From RGIG4034 sp045576455 (lineage in GTDB: Bacteria; Bacillota; Clostridia; Lachnospirales; Lachnospiraceae), in NCBI GenBank assembly GCA_045576455.1, contig JAZNGM010000004.1:1-64000 (forward strand): 64,000 bases of DNA, in the 5' to 3' direction. Shown here piece by piece: positions 41,372 to 49,926 of this stretch (position 1 is the stretch's first letter; each line of letters starts with the position of its first letter). Under the pieces are notes generated by a model that saw only the letters and a list, made by a program, of their open reading frames with translations, had not been told where the DNA came from and made no database searches. Both the position numbers and the translations under genes were made by a program.

Positions 41372-42066
41372 TTTGTACCTCTGAATAAATAGCCTTTACC
41401 CCAAATGGTTTCAATCATATTTGCAAGCTCCGGATAGGCTTCCATACGTTTACGAAGCCGGCTTGCATTCACCATAATGGAGCGTCTGTCACTTTCACTG
41501 TAAACCCCCCATATCTTTTCTCCGATTTCTTCAAACGTTATTACTTTCCCTGCGTTAATTGCCAAATAATACAAAAGTTCATACTCACGGTTCGATAACG
41601 GAATCTCTTCTTCCTTATAAAACACTTTATGAAGTGCAATATCAATCCGTAACGGATAATAATCAAGTACAGAATCCGTTTTTTTCTCATCTTTTTTATA
41701 TCTTTTCACATTAATCCGGATACGGGCCTCTAATTCCCTCAGACTATAAGGTTTAACCATATAATCATCTGCACCGCTCAATAAACCTTCAACTTTATCA
41801 TCTTCAGAGGTTTTCCCCGTCAATAAGATAATCGGTATGGAATATTTTTCCCTAACCATTGCACATAAAGTAAAACCATCCACATTTGGCATCATAACAT
41901 CTGATACAATACACTGCGGATGGAATTTCTCAATATACGCAAGCACATTTTGCGGTTCTGTCGAAACCGCTACCGTATAGCCTGCATTCTGCAAATATTT
42001 AGCATTTATTTGTACTATTTCTTTGTCATCATCAATAAGAAGAACTCTGTCGCCTTTATTCTCCAT
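41368..42066 (-). CDS. OmpR-family response regulator
   Basis: A 232-residue regulator. The receiver domain has LLIDDDKE, the phosphoacceptor Asp in CIVSDVMMP, Thr in LLTGKT and Lys in VKPYS; a winged-helix output domain follows with LSNREYELLYYLA and the RSIMVNASRLRKRM-type recognition helix. The ATG at 42066 is preferred (weak GGGG site upstream); a start at 42081 would add five residues. It pairs with the soluble histidine kinase. Targets are unknown; nearby envelope genes are candidates. Confidence 0.92.
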   Translation of the reverse strand: MENKGDRVLLIDDDKEIVQINAKYLQNAGYTVAVSTEPQNVLAYIEKFHPQCIVSDVMMPNVDGFTLCAMVREKYSIPIILLTGKTSEDDKVEGLLSGADDYMVKPYSLRELEARIRINVKRYKKDEKKTDSVLDYYPLRIDIALHKVFYKEEEIPLSNREYELLYYLAINAGKVITFEEIGEKIWGVYSESDRRSIMVNASRLRKRMEAYPELANMIETIWGKGYLFRGTK

Positions 42067-42094
42067 ACTTACCCCACACAAACACTAATCGTGA

Positions 42095-42295
42095 CTACGC
42101 ATTTTCTTCTTCTTCTGTATTTTTCTCAAGTTCCTTCATCTTCTTATACTGATATACCATAGTAATGGTAGATATTACCGCAATAAGAAGGCCCAAAACA
42201 GTAATCAGCGGATCATAATTAGATCCCCAGAAAACCGAAAGAACAATAAGTACCACAATATAAATTATATGAATCGAATAGTCAACTTTTTTCAT
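42095..42295 (-). CDS. Small paired membrane protein B
   Basis: A 66-residue protein with two membrane helices and a charged C-terminal tail (KKMKELEKNTEEEENA). It is paralogous to the 58-residue gene just upstream: both share VLSV..G...PL..V and VQ.KKMKEL-like segments, so they arose by tandem duplication. A longer frame from 42379 exists, but the ATG at 42295 begins the conserved part. It lies 28 bases before the response-regulator start and might supply the missing membrane sensor. No known family is recognised. Confidence 0.65.
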   Translation of the reverse strand: MKKVDYSIHIIYIVVLIVLSVFWGSNYDPLITVLGLLIAVISTITMVYQYKKMKELEKNTEEEENA

Positions 42296-42319
42296 GAAAC
42301 ACGACCCTTTTGTCAAGAT

Positions 42320-42348
42320 AAGAGTGCCGCCACACTGACGACACTCTT
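42320..42348 (-). terminator. Hairpin between the two small membrane-protein genes
   Basis: AAGAGTG / CACTCTT, 7-bp arms with a 15-base loop. It is not followed by a T-run on the minus strand; it may cause partial termination or RNA processing that sets unequal expression. Confidence 0.4.
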
Positions 42349-42365
42349 TTATTATATAAATATAT

Positions 42366-42542
42366 TTACTGAACTTCAACTAATTCTTTCATTTTCTTAA
42401 ACTGAACGATTGTTGAAACAAGTGCTGCAACTGCTACTACTGAGGCTACTATCAATAACGCTGGTTCAAAACCAAACAGTACGGATAATACTACTAAAGC
42501 AATTACATAAACTGCAAATACGATACCATCTACTATTTTCAT
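42366..42542 (-). CDS. Small paired membrane protein A
   Basis: A 58-residue protein that fits between 42542 and 42366: start ATG after AAAGAGGTG (5-6 bases), stop TAA. Two hydrophobic helices (about 5-24 and 28-46) are followed by FKKMKELVEVQ. It resembles the 66-residue neighbour and starts 21 bases after the large surface-protein gene, so all are probably one transcript. Function unknown; a sensing or scaffolding role for the soluble kinase is possible but unsupported. Confidence 0.65.
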   Translation of the reverse strand: MKIVDGIVFAVYVIALVVLSVLFGFEPALLIVASVVAVAALVSTIVQFKKMKELVEVQ

Positions 42543-42562
42543 ATTATTACACCTCTTTGAAA

Positions 42563-45103
42563 TTAATTATTGTATGCTACATCTTTTTCAGCTTCAAGAG
42601 CTTTAATCTTCTTAGCTCTGGCAACTGATCTTACAACACTGTATGTTGCGAAAGCAATAATAAGTAATAATATTGTCCAATACTGCCAGCCGTTACCGCT
42701 TTCTCTTAAGTTAGCAGCAAGTGCAACGTCTTCATCTTCGATGGTTACTGTATCATTTCCTTCTGAAATAGATGGTGCAAGTGCAACGTCTTCATCTTCG
42801 ATATTTACTGTACCATTTTCAACTTCTGTTGTAGGTTCAACAGTTGGTTCTTCTGTAGGCTCAACTGTAGGCTCTTCTGTTGGCTCAACCGGTGTAGGCT
42901 CTTCTGTAGGTTCAACCGGTGTAGGTTCTTCCGGTTCAACCGGTGTAGGCTCTTCCGGAACTACCGGTGTAGGCTCTACAGGAGCTACCTGAACTGCTGT
43001 AATTTCAAGTTTTCCTTCTACTACTGTGAAATCAACATTAGCGTTCTGAGGATATACTGCTGTAATAGTTACATCAGCACCTGCATTTTCTTTATCCGCA
43101 TCTACCATTGTTCTTACGAATGATACCTTATCATCACACCAGTATCCAGCGCCATCATAGCTGATTGTACCTGTGAATACCGGATCTGCTTCTCCTTCTA
43201 CCTTTGAAGCATTATCAACTGTAATAGTTACAGCTGCTTTATTAATTGTTAATGTGCCTTCATTAATTGCTACTACTTTGTACATATAAGTAACATCGTT
43301 ACCGTTTGCATCTGTAAATACCGGTGTACCTGTTGTTGTTGTTGCATATGTTCCAACTTCACTTGCTGAAACTGAAGATGTAAGTCCTGTCATTGTTAAT
43401 CCTGCAGGAACGCCTACATAATCAACCGGTGCATATGTGTAAACACCACCGTAGTAAGTAATTGTCTTTCCAAATAAACCAAGTGTTACCTCTGTCTTCT
43501 TAACGAATTTACCATATACTGTAATTCCGCCAACATAGTTAGCTGCATCGAAAGAATCTAACTTAGTTGTATAAGAAGCATCTGTATACCAACCATCAAA
43601 ATAGTAATCTGCTAAATCAATACCTAATGAAGCTTTTGCTGCATCAAATGCTGCTGCATTTGCATCCTCTAATGCTACAATACCGCTTTCAACATTGTAA
43701 ACCTGTCCCTGAACTTCTGTACTAGCCGTATCACATCCGATTGCGTATGTTACAACATAATCGTTAAGAATTGCTGTCCATGTACCGTAACCGTCTACAT
43801 GCCATCCATCTCTTTCGTTTTTGATAACATACCAGTTCACGTCACCGCCAAGTGCATATGTGTATCCGTTTGAGCTGTATGTGATGTTTGAAACATCAGG
43901 TTGCTGTGAAAGCGCACCTTCTACCTGGTTATATAAAACCGGTGATGTTGTGTATCCTGCATTTGTATAATCTTCTACGTATGATACATATGGTGCAAAT
44001 GTATATTCAAATGTACCTGTACCTGCTTTGATATAATTTTCCTTAGGCTGTGAAGTAATGTTCATACCTAAAAGTGTTTCCGGTGTTAAATTGTCATTGC
44101 CTAAGCCCGGCATAGCAATGCTTGGTTTTAATACATAATATACTGTATAGTAAATTTCTTTATTAAGGAATACTTCTCCACAATCGCTACAGTAGTCTTT
44201 GATATATCCTACTTCTTTAATTGAGTTTGGCTGTACTACTTCGTAAACTCTTGCATCCTGTGCATGATTACATGTTACATCAAAAGTAATTTCTGTTGTA
44301 AATCCGTTGTATGATGCAACTACCTTATCCTGCTTGCCAACACTTCCGGCTACCGGTTTAACTGTTGCTCCGTCAAGTGTAATAACATCATTACCTGCTA
44401 CTGCAACATTTACATCTTCAAATGCAAGATCTGTTGTATAACCATTTGCTCCGTTTTCCCCTGTAACTGCAAATGCTCCGCTAAGGTCATATGATCCTCT
44501 GATATCAAGTGCAACTGTGTTTTCATCTGCTACAAGTGCTGTATCTTTTAATACTGTTACTGTTACTTCTTCTATTGCATATACGAAAGGCTTAGCTGTT
44601 GGGAAGTCAAGGTTCATCGCTGTAAAAGTAACTGCTACCTTTGTTGTTCCCGGCTTAAGAGCCTTAATTGTCTTATCAAATCTGTTAAGTTCAAGAACTG
44701 AATCGTCCTCTACTGAAATAAGTGAGCACTGTACCGCTGAAAGATTTACGGTATGGCTACCAATATTGAATGATTTAACTACATTTGTTGAAGGAACAAT
44801 TGAAGTTGTCTCTCCTACGTATAATGTTGTATCTCCTACTGCTACTGTACCAAGCTCGCCTGCGCCTGCTCTTTCTCCTGCCGGCAGATTGCTTAATACT
44901 TTATCAATGCTCCATGCTGAGAAAACATCTTCAAAGAAATCTTTTGTTTCTTCTGTTTTTTCGTCTATCCAGTCTTTTACATCATCAAAAAAACCGGCGT
45001 CAGCTGTCATGCTGTTCATTGATACTGTGGTAAACATTACCAGTGCTGCAAGCATCAATGTAAGTGCTCTTTTTGCAATTCCTTTTTTTAATAACTTCTT
45101 CAT
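42563..45103 (-). CDS. Large cell-surface protein with Ig-like, MBG and InlB-B-like modules
   Basis: An 846-residue secreted protein. The signal peptide (1-36, ends TADA) is followed by an acidic segment, bacterial Ig-like regions (about 75-275), a block with Cys-containing HAQDARVYEV and CSDCG, an InlB-B-like repeat (YFDGWYTDASYTT), and a MBG-type beta domain (ITVDNASKVEGEADPVF). A long repetitive Pro/Glu/Thr linker, two copies of IEDEDVALA and a C-terminal membrane helix (about 800-825) follow. It is therefore anchored by a helix, not LPXTG. It has an ECF-like promoter at 45170-45198. Probably an adhesin or surface-layer component. Confidence 0.85.
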   Translation of the reverse strand: MKKLLKKGIAKRALTLMLAALVMFTTVSMNSMTADAGFFDDVKDWIDEKTEETKDFFEDVFSAWSIDKVLSNLPAGERAGAGELGTVAVGDTTLYVGETTSIVPSTNVVKSFNIGSHTVNLSAVQCSLISVEDDSVLELNRFDKTIKALKPGTTKVAVTFTAMNLDFPTAKPFVYAIEEVTVTVLKDTALVADENTVALDIRGSYDLSGAFAVTGENGANGYTTDLAFEDVNVAVAGNDVITLDGATVKPVAGSVGKQDKVVASYNGFTTEITFDVTCNHAQDARVYEVVQPNSIKEVGYIKDYCSDCGEVFLNKEIYYTVYYVLKPSIAMPGLGNDNLTPETLLGMNITSQPKENYIKAGTGTFEYTFAPYVSYVEDYTNAGYTTSPVLYNQVEGALSQQPDVSNITYSSNGYTYALGGDVNWYVIKNERDGWHVDGYGTWTAILNDYVVTYAIGCDTASTEVQGQVYNVESGIVALEDANAAAFDAAKASLGIDLADYYFDGWYTDASYTTKLDSFDAANYVGGITVYGKFVKKTEVTLGLFGKTITYYGGVYTYAPVDYVGVPAGLTMTGLTSSVSASEVGTYATTTTGTPVFTDANGNDVTYMYKVVAINEGTLTINKAAVTITVDNASKVEGEADPVFTGTISYDGAGYWCDDKVSFVRTMVDADKENAGADVTITAVYPQNANVDFTVVEGKLEITAVQVAPVEPTPVVPEEPTPVEPEEPTPVEPTEEPTPVEPTEEPTVEPTEEPTVEPTTEVENGTVNIEDEDVALAPSISEGNDTVTIEDEDVALAANLRESGNGWQYWTILLLIIAFATYSVVRSVARAKKIKALEAEKDVAYNN

Positions 45104-45169
45104 TTTGATTCTCCTCTTACATATTATGATTAAGTTAATTATTTCTGTTTTTTGTTTTCTATAAGTAAT

Positions 45170-45198
45170 GACTCCCTATATTCAACAAAAGGTTCAAA
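45170..45198 (-). promoter_or_regulatory. ECF-type promoter 1
   Basis: Minus-strand TTTTGAACCTTTT with TGAACC at 45191-45196, exactly 18 bp, GTC at 45170-45172. Spacing and both elements are identical to the copy at 45619-45647 upstream of the other surface gene; flanks also match (poly-T after TGAACC). This is the typical layout of ECF sigma promoters (AAC element, then GTC). Confidence 0.6.
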
Positions 45199-45223
45199 AT
45201 TTTTTAATTTTTTTGAATTTTTT

Positions 45224-45574
45224 TTATAAATACTTTTCAGCCTCATGATATTCAATGACATCAATCGTTTTCTTAAGTGACCATATCGACCATTTCTTAT
45301 AAGGAACCAGCAGCATATCGCTGTTCTCACTTAAGGTTACTAATCTGTATTGGTATTTTCTGCATTTAATATAATAATATATACAAGCGAACAATACAAG
45401 CAGTAATCCTATCCCTAAAATCATGTACGGGAATAAATGTGGTTCTGAAATCGTCGGTGCAAGCGGTACTTCTTCTTCTTCGATAACCGTCAGTATATAG
45501 TTCTTATCATCCGGCTTTGGTGTTGTTATCATGCCCAACAACATTGTCTTCGACAAAGCTAAGAATGTATTCAC
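45224..45574 (-). CDS. Small single-pass membrane protein with an IEEEEVPLAPTISE motif
   Basis: A 116-residue protein. The N-terminal 45 residues are extracytoplasmic and contain VIEEEEVPLAPTISE; one membrane helix (about 50-70) and a basic cytoplasmic tail follow. The start is GTG at 45574 after GGAGGTAAAAG; no ATG fits better. The motif matches IEDEDVALAPSISE of the large surface protein next to it, placed similarly before the membrane helix, so the two probably share a partner or processing step. It has its own ECF-like promoter (45619-45647). Confidence 0.7.
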   Translation of the reverse strand: MNTFLALSKTMLLGMITTPKPDDKNYILTVIEEEEVPLAPTISEPHLFPYMILGIGLLLVLFACIYYYIKCRKYQYRLVTLSENSDMLLVPYKKWSIWSLKKTIDVIEYHEAEKYL

Positions 45575-45618
45575 CTTTTACCTCCACTTTATGTACTTTT
45601 TCATGTTCTAACAATAAA

Positions 45619-45647
45619 GACTATACATTTCAAAAAAAAGGTTCAAA
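45619..45647 (-). promoter_or_regulatory. ECF-type promoter 2
   Basis: Minus-strand TGAACC (45640-45645), exactly 18 bp, GTC (45619-45621), about 45 bases before the GTG at 45574. Same elements and spacing as 45170-45198. Confidence 0.6.
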
Positions 45648-45718
45648 AACTTTATTTTTTTTTCATTTTCTTTTATAATATACAAGGATAACAAATATGT
45701 TTGTTAGGAGGGGACAAT

Positions 45719-46423
45719 ATGAAACAGGATTTAATGAAATTTTACAAACAGATAAAATGGATTCAGCTTACCATACTGATTATCATAACCGTAGCATCTT
45801 TTATTCTACTTTATTCTAACGAAACCATACGAAAGAGTATATATTCAAACCGTACTCTTTTCACTGTGGTAACTATCTTCTGGATACTGCTGCTCCTTTC
45901 CTTCATATTTATATTATATGATTTTACCAAGATGAAGTTCTTTATTAAGGAAGGACATGCACTGAATAAAGCAGCATATCTTGACAAGGTAACAGACCTG
46001 CCTAACCGCAACAGTCTTGACACCGTCTTTATTAATAATATGAAAGAACATGATCTTTCAACTATGGGGTGCGCATTAATTACCATCTCCAATCTCCAGA
46101 AAATAAATGAAGAATGTGGTCGTGAAAAGGGTGATATTGCTTTACAGAATTTTTCCGATCTTCTTGAAAAAGTTGGCGATACTTATGGATTTGTAGGCCG
46201 AAACGGTGGCAATGAGTTTATAACCGTCCTTGATAACTGCGACACATCAAAAGCAGAAAAATTTATATCCGCATTAGAAGACACCATTACACAGTATAAT
46301 AACAAACCGGACACTCAGGTAAAAATCGAAATAAATTACGCATATGCACTGAATGCCGAAATCGGTGCAGAAAGATTCTCCGATTTAATTACGTATACAT
46401 ATAAAAAAGCACGCAGAGGATAA
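45719..46423 (+). CDS. Degenerate GGDEF-domain membrane protein
   Basis: A 234-residue protein with two membrane helices (about 12-32 and 45-65) and a diguanylate-cyclase-like domain. The signature reads GGNEF instead of GG(D/E)EF, and the metal-binding Asp position before the helix reads SNLQKIN, so cyclase activity is unlikely; it may bind GTP, c-di-GMP or a partner. The DLPNRN start block is intact. AGGAGGGG lies 6 bases before the ATG at 45719; the reading from 45701 is rejected. It is first in the plus-strand cluster with the ECF sigma gene. Confidence 0.85.
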   Translation: MKQDLMKFYKQIKWIQLTILIIITVASFILLYSNETIRKSIYSNRTLFTVVTIFWILLLLSFIFILYDFTKMKFFIKEGHALNKAAYLDKVTDLPNRNSLDTVFINNMKEHDLSTMGCALITISNLQKINEECGREKGDIALQNFSDLLEKVGDTYGFVGRNGGNEFITVLDNCDTSKAEKFISALEDTITQYNNKPDTQVKIEINYAYALNAEIGAERFSDLITYTYKKARRG

Positions 46424-46426
46424 TAT

Positions 46427-46987
46427 ATGGCAAAAGAACCGGATCACAGCTACATTGCAACACTTGTAGTTCGTGCACAGGCTAAAGACTCTGATGCTTT
46501 TGCCGAACTGTATGCAATGACTTACAACAAAGTATATAACTATGCCTGTCACTATCTGAAGGATACATACCTCGCCCAGGATGCTGTGCAGGAGGTTTAT
46601 ATAAACGCGCTCAAAAATCTTGAAAAGCTTAAGGACCCGCTGCTATTCATTGCATGGCTCAACCAGATAAGCTTTCATGTGTGCTACGATATCTGCGAAA
46701 AGAAAAATGCTAAGTACGGCACCATAGAGGATGAATTCCTCGAACTCGTTTATGATGAATGCGTTGACCGTAATCCGGAAGCACACACTCTTAAAAACGA
46801 TGAGCACGAACGCCTTAAGGAAGCCCTTCAGAAGCTTCCTCTTAACGAAATGGAAGTCATAACCTTACGATACTTCAACAATATGAAGATAGATGAAATT
46901 GCCAACGCAACCGACAACAGCAAAAGTACCGTCAAGCGTTATCTGGCATCTGCCACAGAACGTTTGCAACGGTTAATGAAAATATAA
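46427..46987 (+). CDS. ECF-type RNA polymerase sigma factor
   Basis: A 186-residue sigma-70-family factor with regions 2 and 4 only. Region 2: FAELYAMTYNKVYNYACHYL and AQDAVQEVYINAL. Region 4: LPLNEMEVITLRYFNNMKIDEIA with recognition helix SKSTVKRYLASA. It begins 4 bases after the GGDEF-like gene and lies 14 bases before a putative anti-sigma gene. Two matching ECF-like promoters lie just across the divergent region, in front of surface-protein genes, so these are probable targets. Which signal it answers is unknown. Confidence 0.92.
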   Translation: MAKEPDHSYIATLVVRAQAKDSDAFAELYAMTYNKVYNYACHYLKDTYLAQDAVQEVYINALKNLEKLKDPLLFIAWLNQISFHVCYDICEKKNAKYGTIEDEFLELVYDECVDRNPEAHTLKNDEHERLKEALQKLPLNEMEVITLRYFNNMKIDEIANATDNSKSTVKRYLASATERLQRLMKI

Positions 46988-47000
46988 GGAGGTGTTTCAC

Positions 47001-47504
47001 ATGAGTCTTTTTAAACGAAATAAAAGAACTTACAGCATGGATATAAAACAAGCCGGCGAAACACTTCAAAATATTTTCGCCGCCTGTGAACAGGAACCTA
47101 ATAAAGTTCCTTTTGACAAAATCGTACTTCGACAAAAAGCGAACACCAAAATGTTTACTATAGGAAAATATATATCCATTCTCTTTATTATCTTCCTATT
47201 TATTGCGCCGTTCCTTTTCCCTCATTCGGAAGCTACCATTACGGCACAAAAGACATCGAAATCAACGCTTGAACTTGAAAGTCACTTAGTTAAAGATGAA
47301 TTCTTTATAATGACCTTCTATGAAGACAACATCAATTACAAAAACAGTTTTGCCGTAACCGCTAACGGAGATAAGCTTTTACCGGTTATGGACAGCAGCG
47401 TAGACGGCACTATTGTATTCCCATATATGGAAATACCGTTAAATATCTACGTTTACGATACTGACGGCAACTATATACAATTTGTACTGACACCAACTAA
47501 TTAA
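47001..47504 (+). CDS. Putative anti-sigma membrane protein
   Basis: A 167-residue protein: a helical cytoplasmic region (1-50) with AGETLQNIFAACEQEP, one membrane helix (about 52-72) and an outside beta-rich domain (about 80-167). Size, topology and position right after the ECF sigma gene fit an anti-sigma factor, though no ZAS zinc motif (HxxxCxxC) is seen. A GTG reading from 46992 would begin inside the AGGAGGTG ribosome site; the ATG at 47001 is right. Membership is inferred from context. Confidence 0.65.
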   Translation: MSLFKRNKRTYSMDIKQAGETLQNIFAACEQEPNKVPFDKIVLRQKANTKMFTIGKYISILFIIFLFIAPFLFPHSEATITAQKTSKSTLELESHLVKDEFFIMTFYEDNINYKNSFAVTANGDKLLPVMDSSVDGTIVFPYMEIPLNIYVYDTDGNYIQFVLTPTN

Positions 47505-47531
47505 TTATTTCTTCCGAAACGGAGACTGCTT

Positions 47532-48497
47532 ATGAAAAACAAAATGAGGATTATATATATTTTACTCATCTCACTTATCTTAACAGCCTGCGGTAATCAA
47601 AAATCTGATGAAGGTTCCGGTTCTGCCGGAAAAAACAATCCTTCCGGCACAAACAAGACGGAAAACATTGATCCTTCAAAGCTTAGGGACAATACCTCCG
47701 TTGTTTACGAACCAACTGCTTTAGGCAGTAACGTCATTTCTTCTACTGTCGCGGAAGTGGATGTATCCAATGCATCAGAAGGCTATATTATGGTAAAATA
47801 CAGCGGAACTTCACCAAAGGTCAAATTACAGATAACGGCGCCAAGCGGAACCAAGTACACCTATAACCTTACTGCCGGTAACGGTTATGAAGTTTTCCCG
47901 CTTCTTGACAGCGGCAACTACACCATCGGCGTATTGGAAAATGTAAGCGGCAACGACTATTTCTATGTTCTTATGCAGGAAATCAGTGTCGAGATTAGTA
48001 ATACCTTCGGACCATTCCTTTATCCTAACCAGTATGTCTGGTTTAATAAAGATTCTGAGTGTGTAAAAAAGGCAAAAGATCTTGCCGCAAACTGCACATC
48101 TGACATTGATGTTGTCGCTAATGTTTTTGAGTTCGTGGTAGATAACATTGAATATGACTATGACCTTGCCAACAACGTAAAGTCCGGTTATCTTCCGACA
48201 CCCGACACTACGTTGAAAACCAAAAAAGGAATTTGTCTTGACTACTCAGCCCTTATGGCATCCATGTTAAGAAGCCAGGGAATCCCGACCCGTCTTGAAG
48301 TCGGTAATGCCGGAACGGTATATCACGCATGGATAAGCACTTACATATCGGATATCGGCTGGGTAAGCGGTATCATATATTTTGACGGAAACGACTGGGC
48401 CATCATGGACCCTACCTTTGCTGCCAACAACAGTGCAAAGGCTGTAAAAGAATTTATCGGAGACGGCGACAATTACTCCGTAAAATACATATATTAG
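47532..48497 (+). CDS. Transglutaminase-like lipoprotein
   Basis: A 321-residue lipoprotein. The lipobox LTAC places the lipidated Cys at residue 20, followed by a Ser/Gly/Asn-rich linker and a beta domain (about 60-160). The transglutaminase/protease-like domain has the Cys in KKGICLDYSALMASML, His in VYHAWIS and Asp in IMDPTF: a complete triad. It would act on cell-envelope proteins or peptides outside the membrane. It lies between the sigma operon and the pilus-like genes and may be in the ECF regulon. Confidence 0.88.
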   Translation: MKNKMRIIYILLISLILTACGNQKSDEGSGSAGKNNPSGTNKTENIDPSKLRDNTSVVYEPTALGSNVISSTVAEVDVSNASEGYIMVKYSGTSPKVKLQITAPSGTKYTYNLTAGNGYEVFPLLDSGNYTIGVLENVSGNDYFYVLMQEISVEISNTFGPFLYPNQYVWFNKDSECVKKAKDLAANCTSDIDVVANVFEFVVDNIEYDYDLANNVKSGYLPTPDTTLKTKKGICLDYSALMASMLRSQGIPTRLEVGNAGTVYHAWISTYISDIGWVSGIIYFDGNDWAIMDPTFAANNSAKAVKEFIGDGDNYSVKYIY

Positions 48498-48510
48498 GAA
48501 AGGATTAATA

Positions 48511-49557
48511 ATGAAAGATAAGAAAATTTTGAGTAACAAGGAAATTGCATCCTTCTGTTCACAACTATCTCTTATTTATAATGCAGGTATTACCCCTGCC
48601 GAAGGAATGCACATTTTATTATCAGACACACAAAATACCGAAGGACGGGAAATAATCGAAACCATCCTGCATCATTGTAACCAGGGTGAACCTTTCCATA
48701 CCGCCATTGCATCAGCCGGCGTTTTCCCTGATTATGTTGTTAACATGATAACCATCGGTGAAGAATCCGGTAATCTTGATGATGTGCTAAAATCCCTGAC
48801 CGATTACTATGAACGTGAGCAATCCATTTCCGAAAGCATACGAAGCGCAGTAACCTACCCCATTGTAATGATTGGTATGATGGTTCTCGTAATTACTGTA
48901 TTATTAACACGCGTTCTTCCTATTTTTAATCAGGTATTTGTGCAACTCGGTTCCGAAATGCAAGGTATCTCAAAAACCCTTATGAACCTCGGAAACAGCC
49001 TAAGGAAATATTCCATAGTCATAATTGCCATTTTAGCATTTTTAGCAATCTGCTTTATATTGTTAAATAAAACCCATATAGGAAACCGGATAAAAAACAA
49101 ATTCCTTAACTCTTTCTTTATAACCCGTAACTTCTATGAAAGTATTGCTGCCGGACGTTTTGCAAGCGGTATGTCGCTTATGTTAGGCAGTGGCATGGAT
49201 ACCTACGGCAGTCTTGATTTAGTATCCGTACTTGTTAACAACAAACACATGGAAGAAAAGATTAAGAACTGTAAAAAATTAGTTGAATCCGGCAAAAACT
49301 TCAGCGAAGCCATTGCAGAAACACATATTTTTTCAAATCTTTATGCAAAAATGATTTCCGTTGGTTTCAGAGCAGGTTCCATCGATACCGTAATGAAGAA
49401 AATTGCTGACAATTATGAAAAAGAAACTGATAAAAAAATCAGAAACATTATTTCCATTATCGAGCCGACTTTGGTCATTATCCTTTCGGTTATTGTAGGA
49501 TTAATCCTTTTATCCGTAATCCTTCCTTTAATGGGAATCATGTCAAGCATCGGCTAA
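48511..49557 (+). CDS. Type II secretion/type IV pilus platform protein (GspF/PilC-like)
   Basis: A 348-residue integral membrane protein with two GspF-type domains: FCSQLSLIYNAGITPAEGM and, after a membrane helix, AGRFASGMSLMLGSGMD. Three helices (about 120, 175 and 325) give the usual platform topology. It normally sits between pseudopilins and the assembly ATPase. Here no GspE/PilB ATPase or prepilin peptidase is in the window, so they must be elsewhere or absent. Confidence 0.9.
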   Translation: MKDKKILSNKEIASFCSQLSLIYNAGITPAEGMHILLSDTQNTEGREIIETILHHCNQGEPFHTAIASAGVFPDYVVNMITIGEESGNLDDVLKSLTDYYEREQSISESIRSAVTYPIVMIGMMVLVITVLLTRVLPIFNQVFVQLGSEMQGISKTLMNLGNSLRKYSIVIIAILAFLAICFILLNKTHIGNRIKNKFLNSFFITRNFYESIAAGRFASGMSLMLGSGMDTYGSLDLVSVLVNNKHMEEKIKNCKKLVESGKNFSEAIAETHIFSNLYAKMISVGFRAGSIDTVMKKIADNYEKETDKKIRNIISIIEPTLVIILSVIVGLILLSVILPLMGIMSSIG

Positions 49558-49587
49558 GCCTTATATTTCCGATAGACAGGAGTATAT

Positions 49588-49914
49588 ATGAACAGATTTG
49601 GTAGAAAGAGAAACTTTTTACATATTATTTTCAAATTCAGGCTTTCATACTTTATCTTTGTTGCTTTATTTGTTCTGTTTATTTATGGTCTTTTAAGTGT
49701 ATCAAACACGACAACCAATAAGCAGGAAGAAAGTCTGAGAAATGCGTTAAACAGAAACATAATACATTGTTATTGTACGGAAGGCACTTATCCGCCGAGT
49801 CTCAGTTATCTGGAAGAACACTATGGTTTAACCTATGATAAAGACACCTTTTACATTGAATACATCGCGTATGGTTCGAACATCTTACCTGAAGTGACCA
49901 TTATGCGGAAATAA
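49588..49914 (+). CDS. Small membrane protein, pseudopilin-like
   Basis: A 108-residue protein: basic start, one hydrophobic helix (about 19-42), then a compact soluble domain with Tyr-rich CYCTEGTYPPSLSYLEEHYG. The size, the single N-terminal helix and its place in the pilus-like cluster suggest a minor pseudopilin or partner. It lacks a clear prepilin cleavage motif (G-F/M-x4-E). It lies 30 bases after the GspF-like gene. Confidence 0.6.
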   Translation: MNRFGRKRNFLHIIFKFRLSYFIFVALFVLFIYGLLSVSNTTTNKQEESLRNALNRNIIHCYCTEGTYPPSLSYLEEHYGLTYDKDTFYIEYIAYGSNILPEVTIMRK

Positions 49915-49926
49915 AGAGGAATTCCT

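Noticed and set aside
42570..42992. Plus-strand open frame rich in Ser/Thr/Gly/Val
   Set aside because: It is the antisense shadow of the Pro/Glu/Thr-rich linker of the large surface-protein gene.
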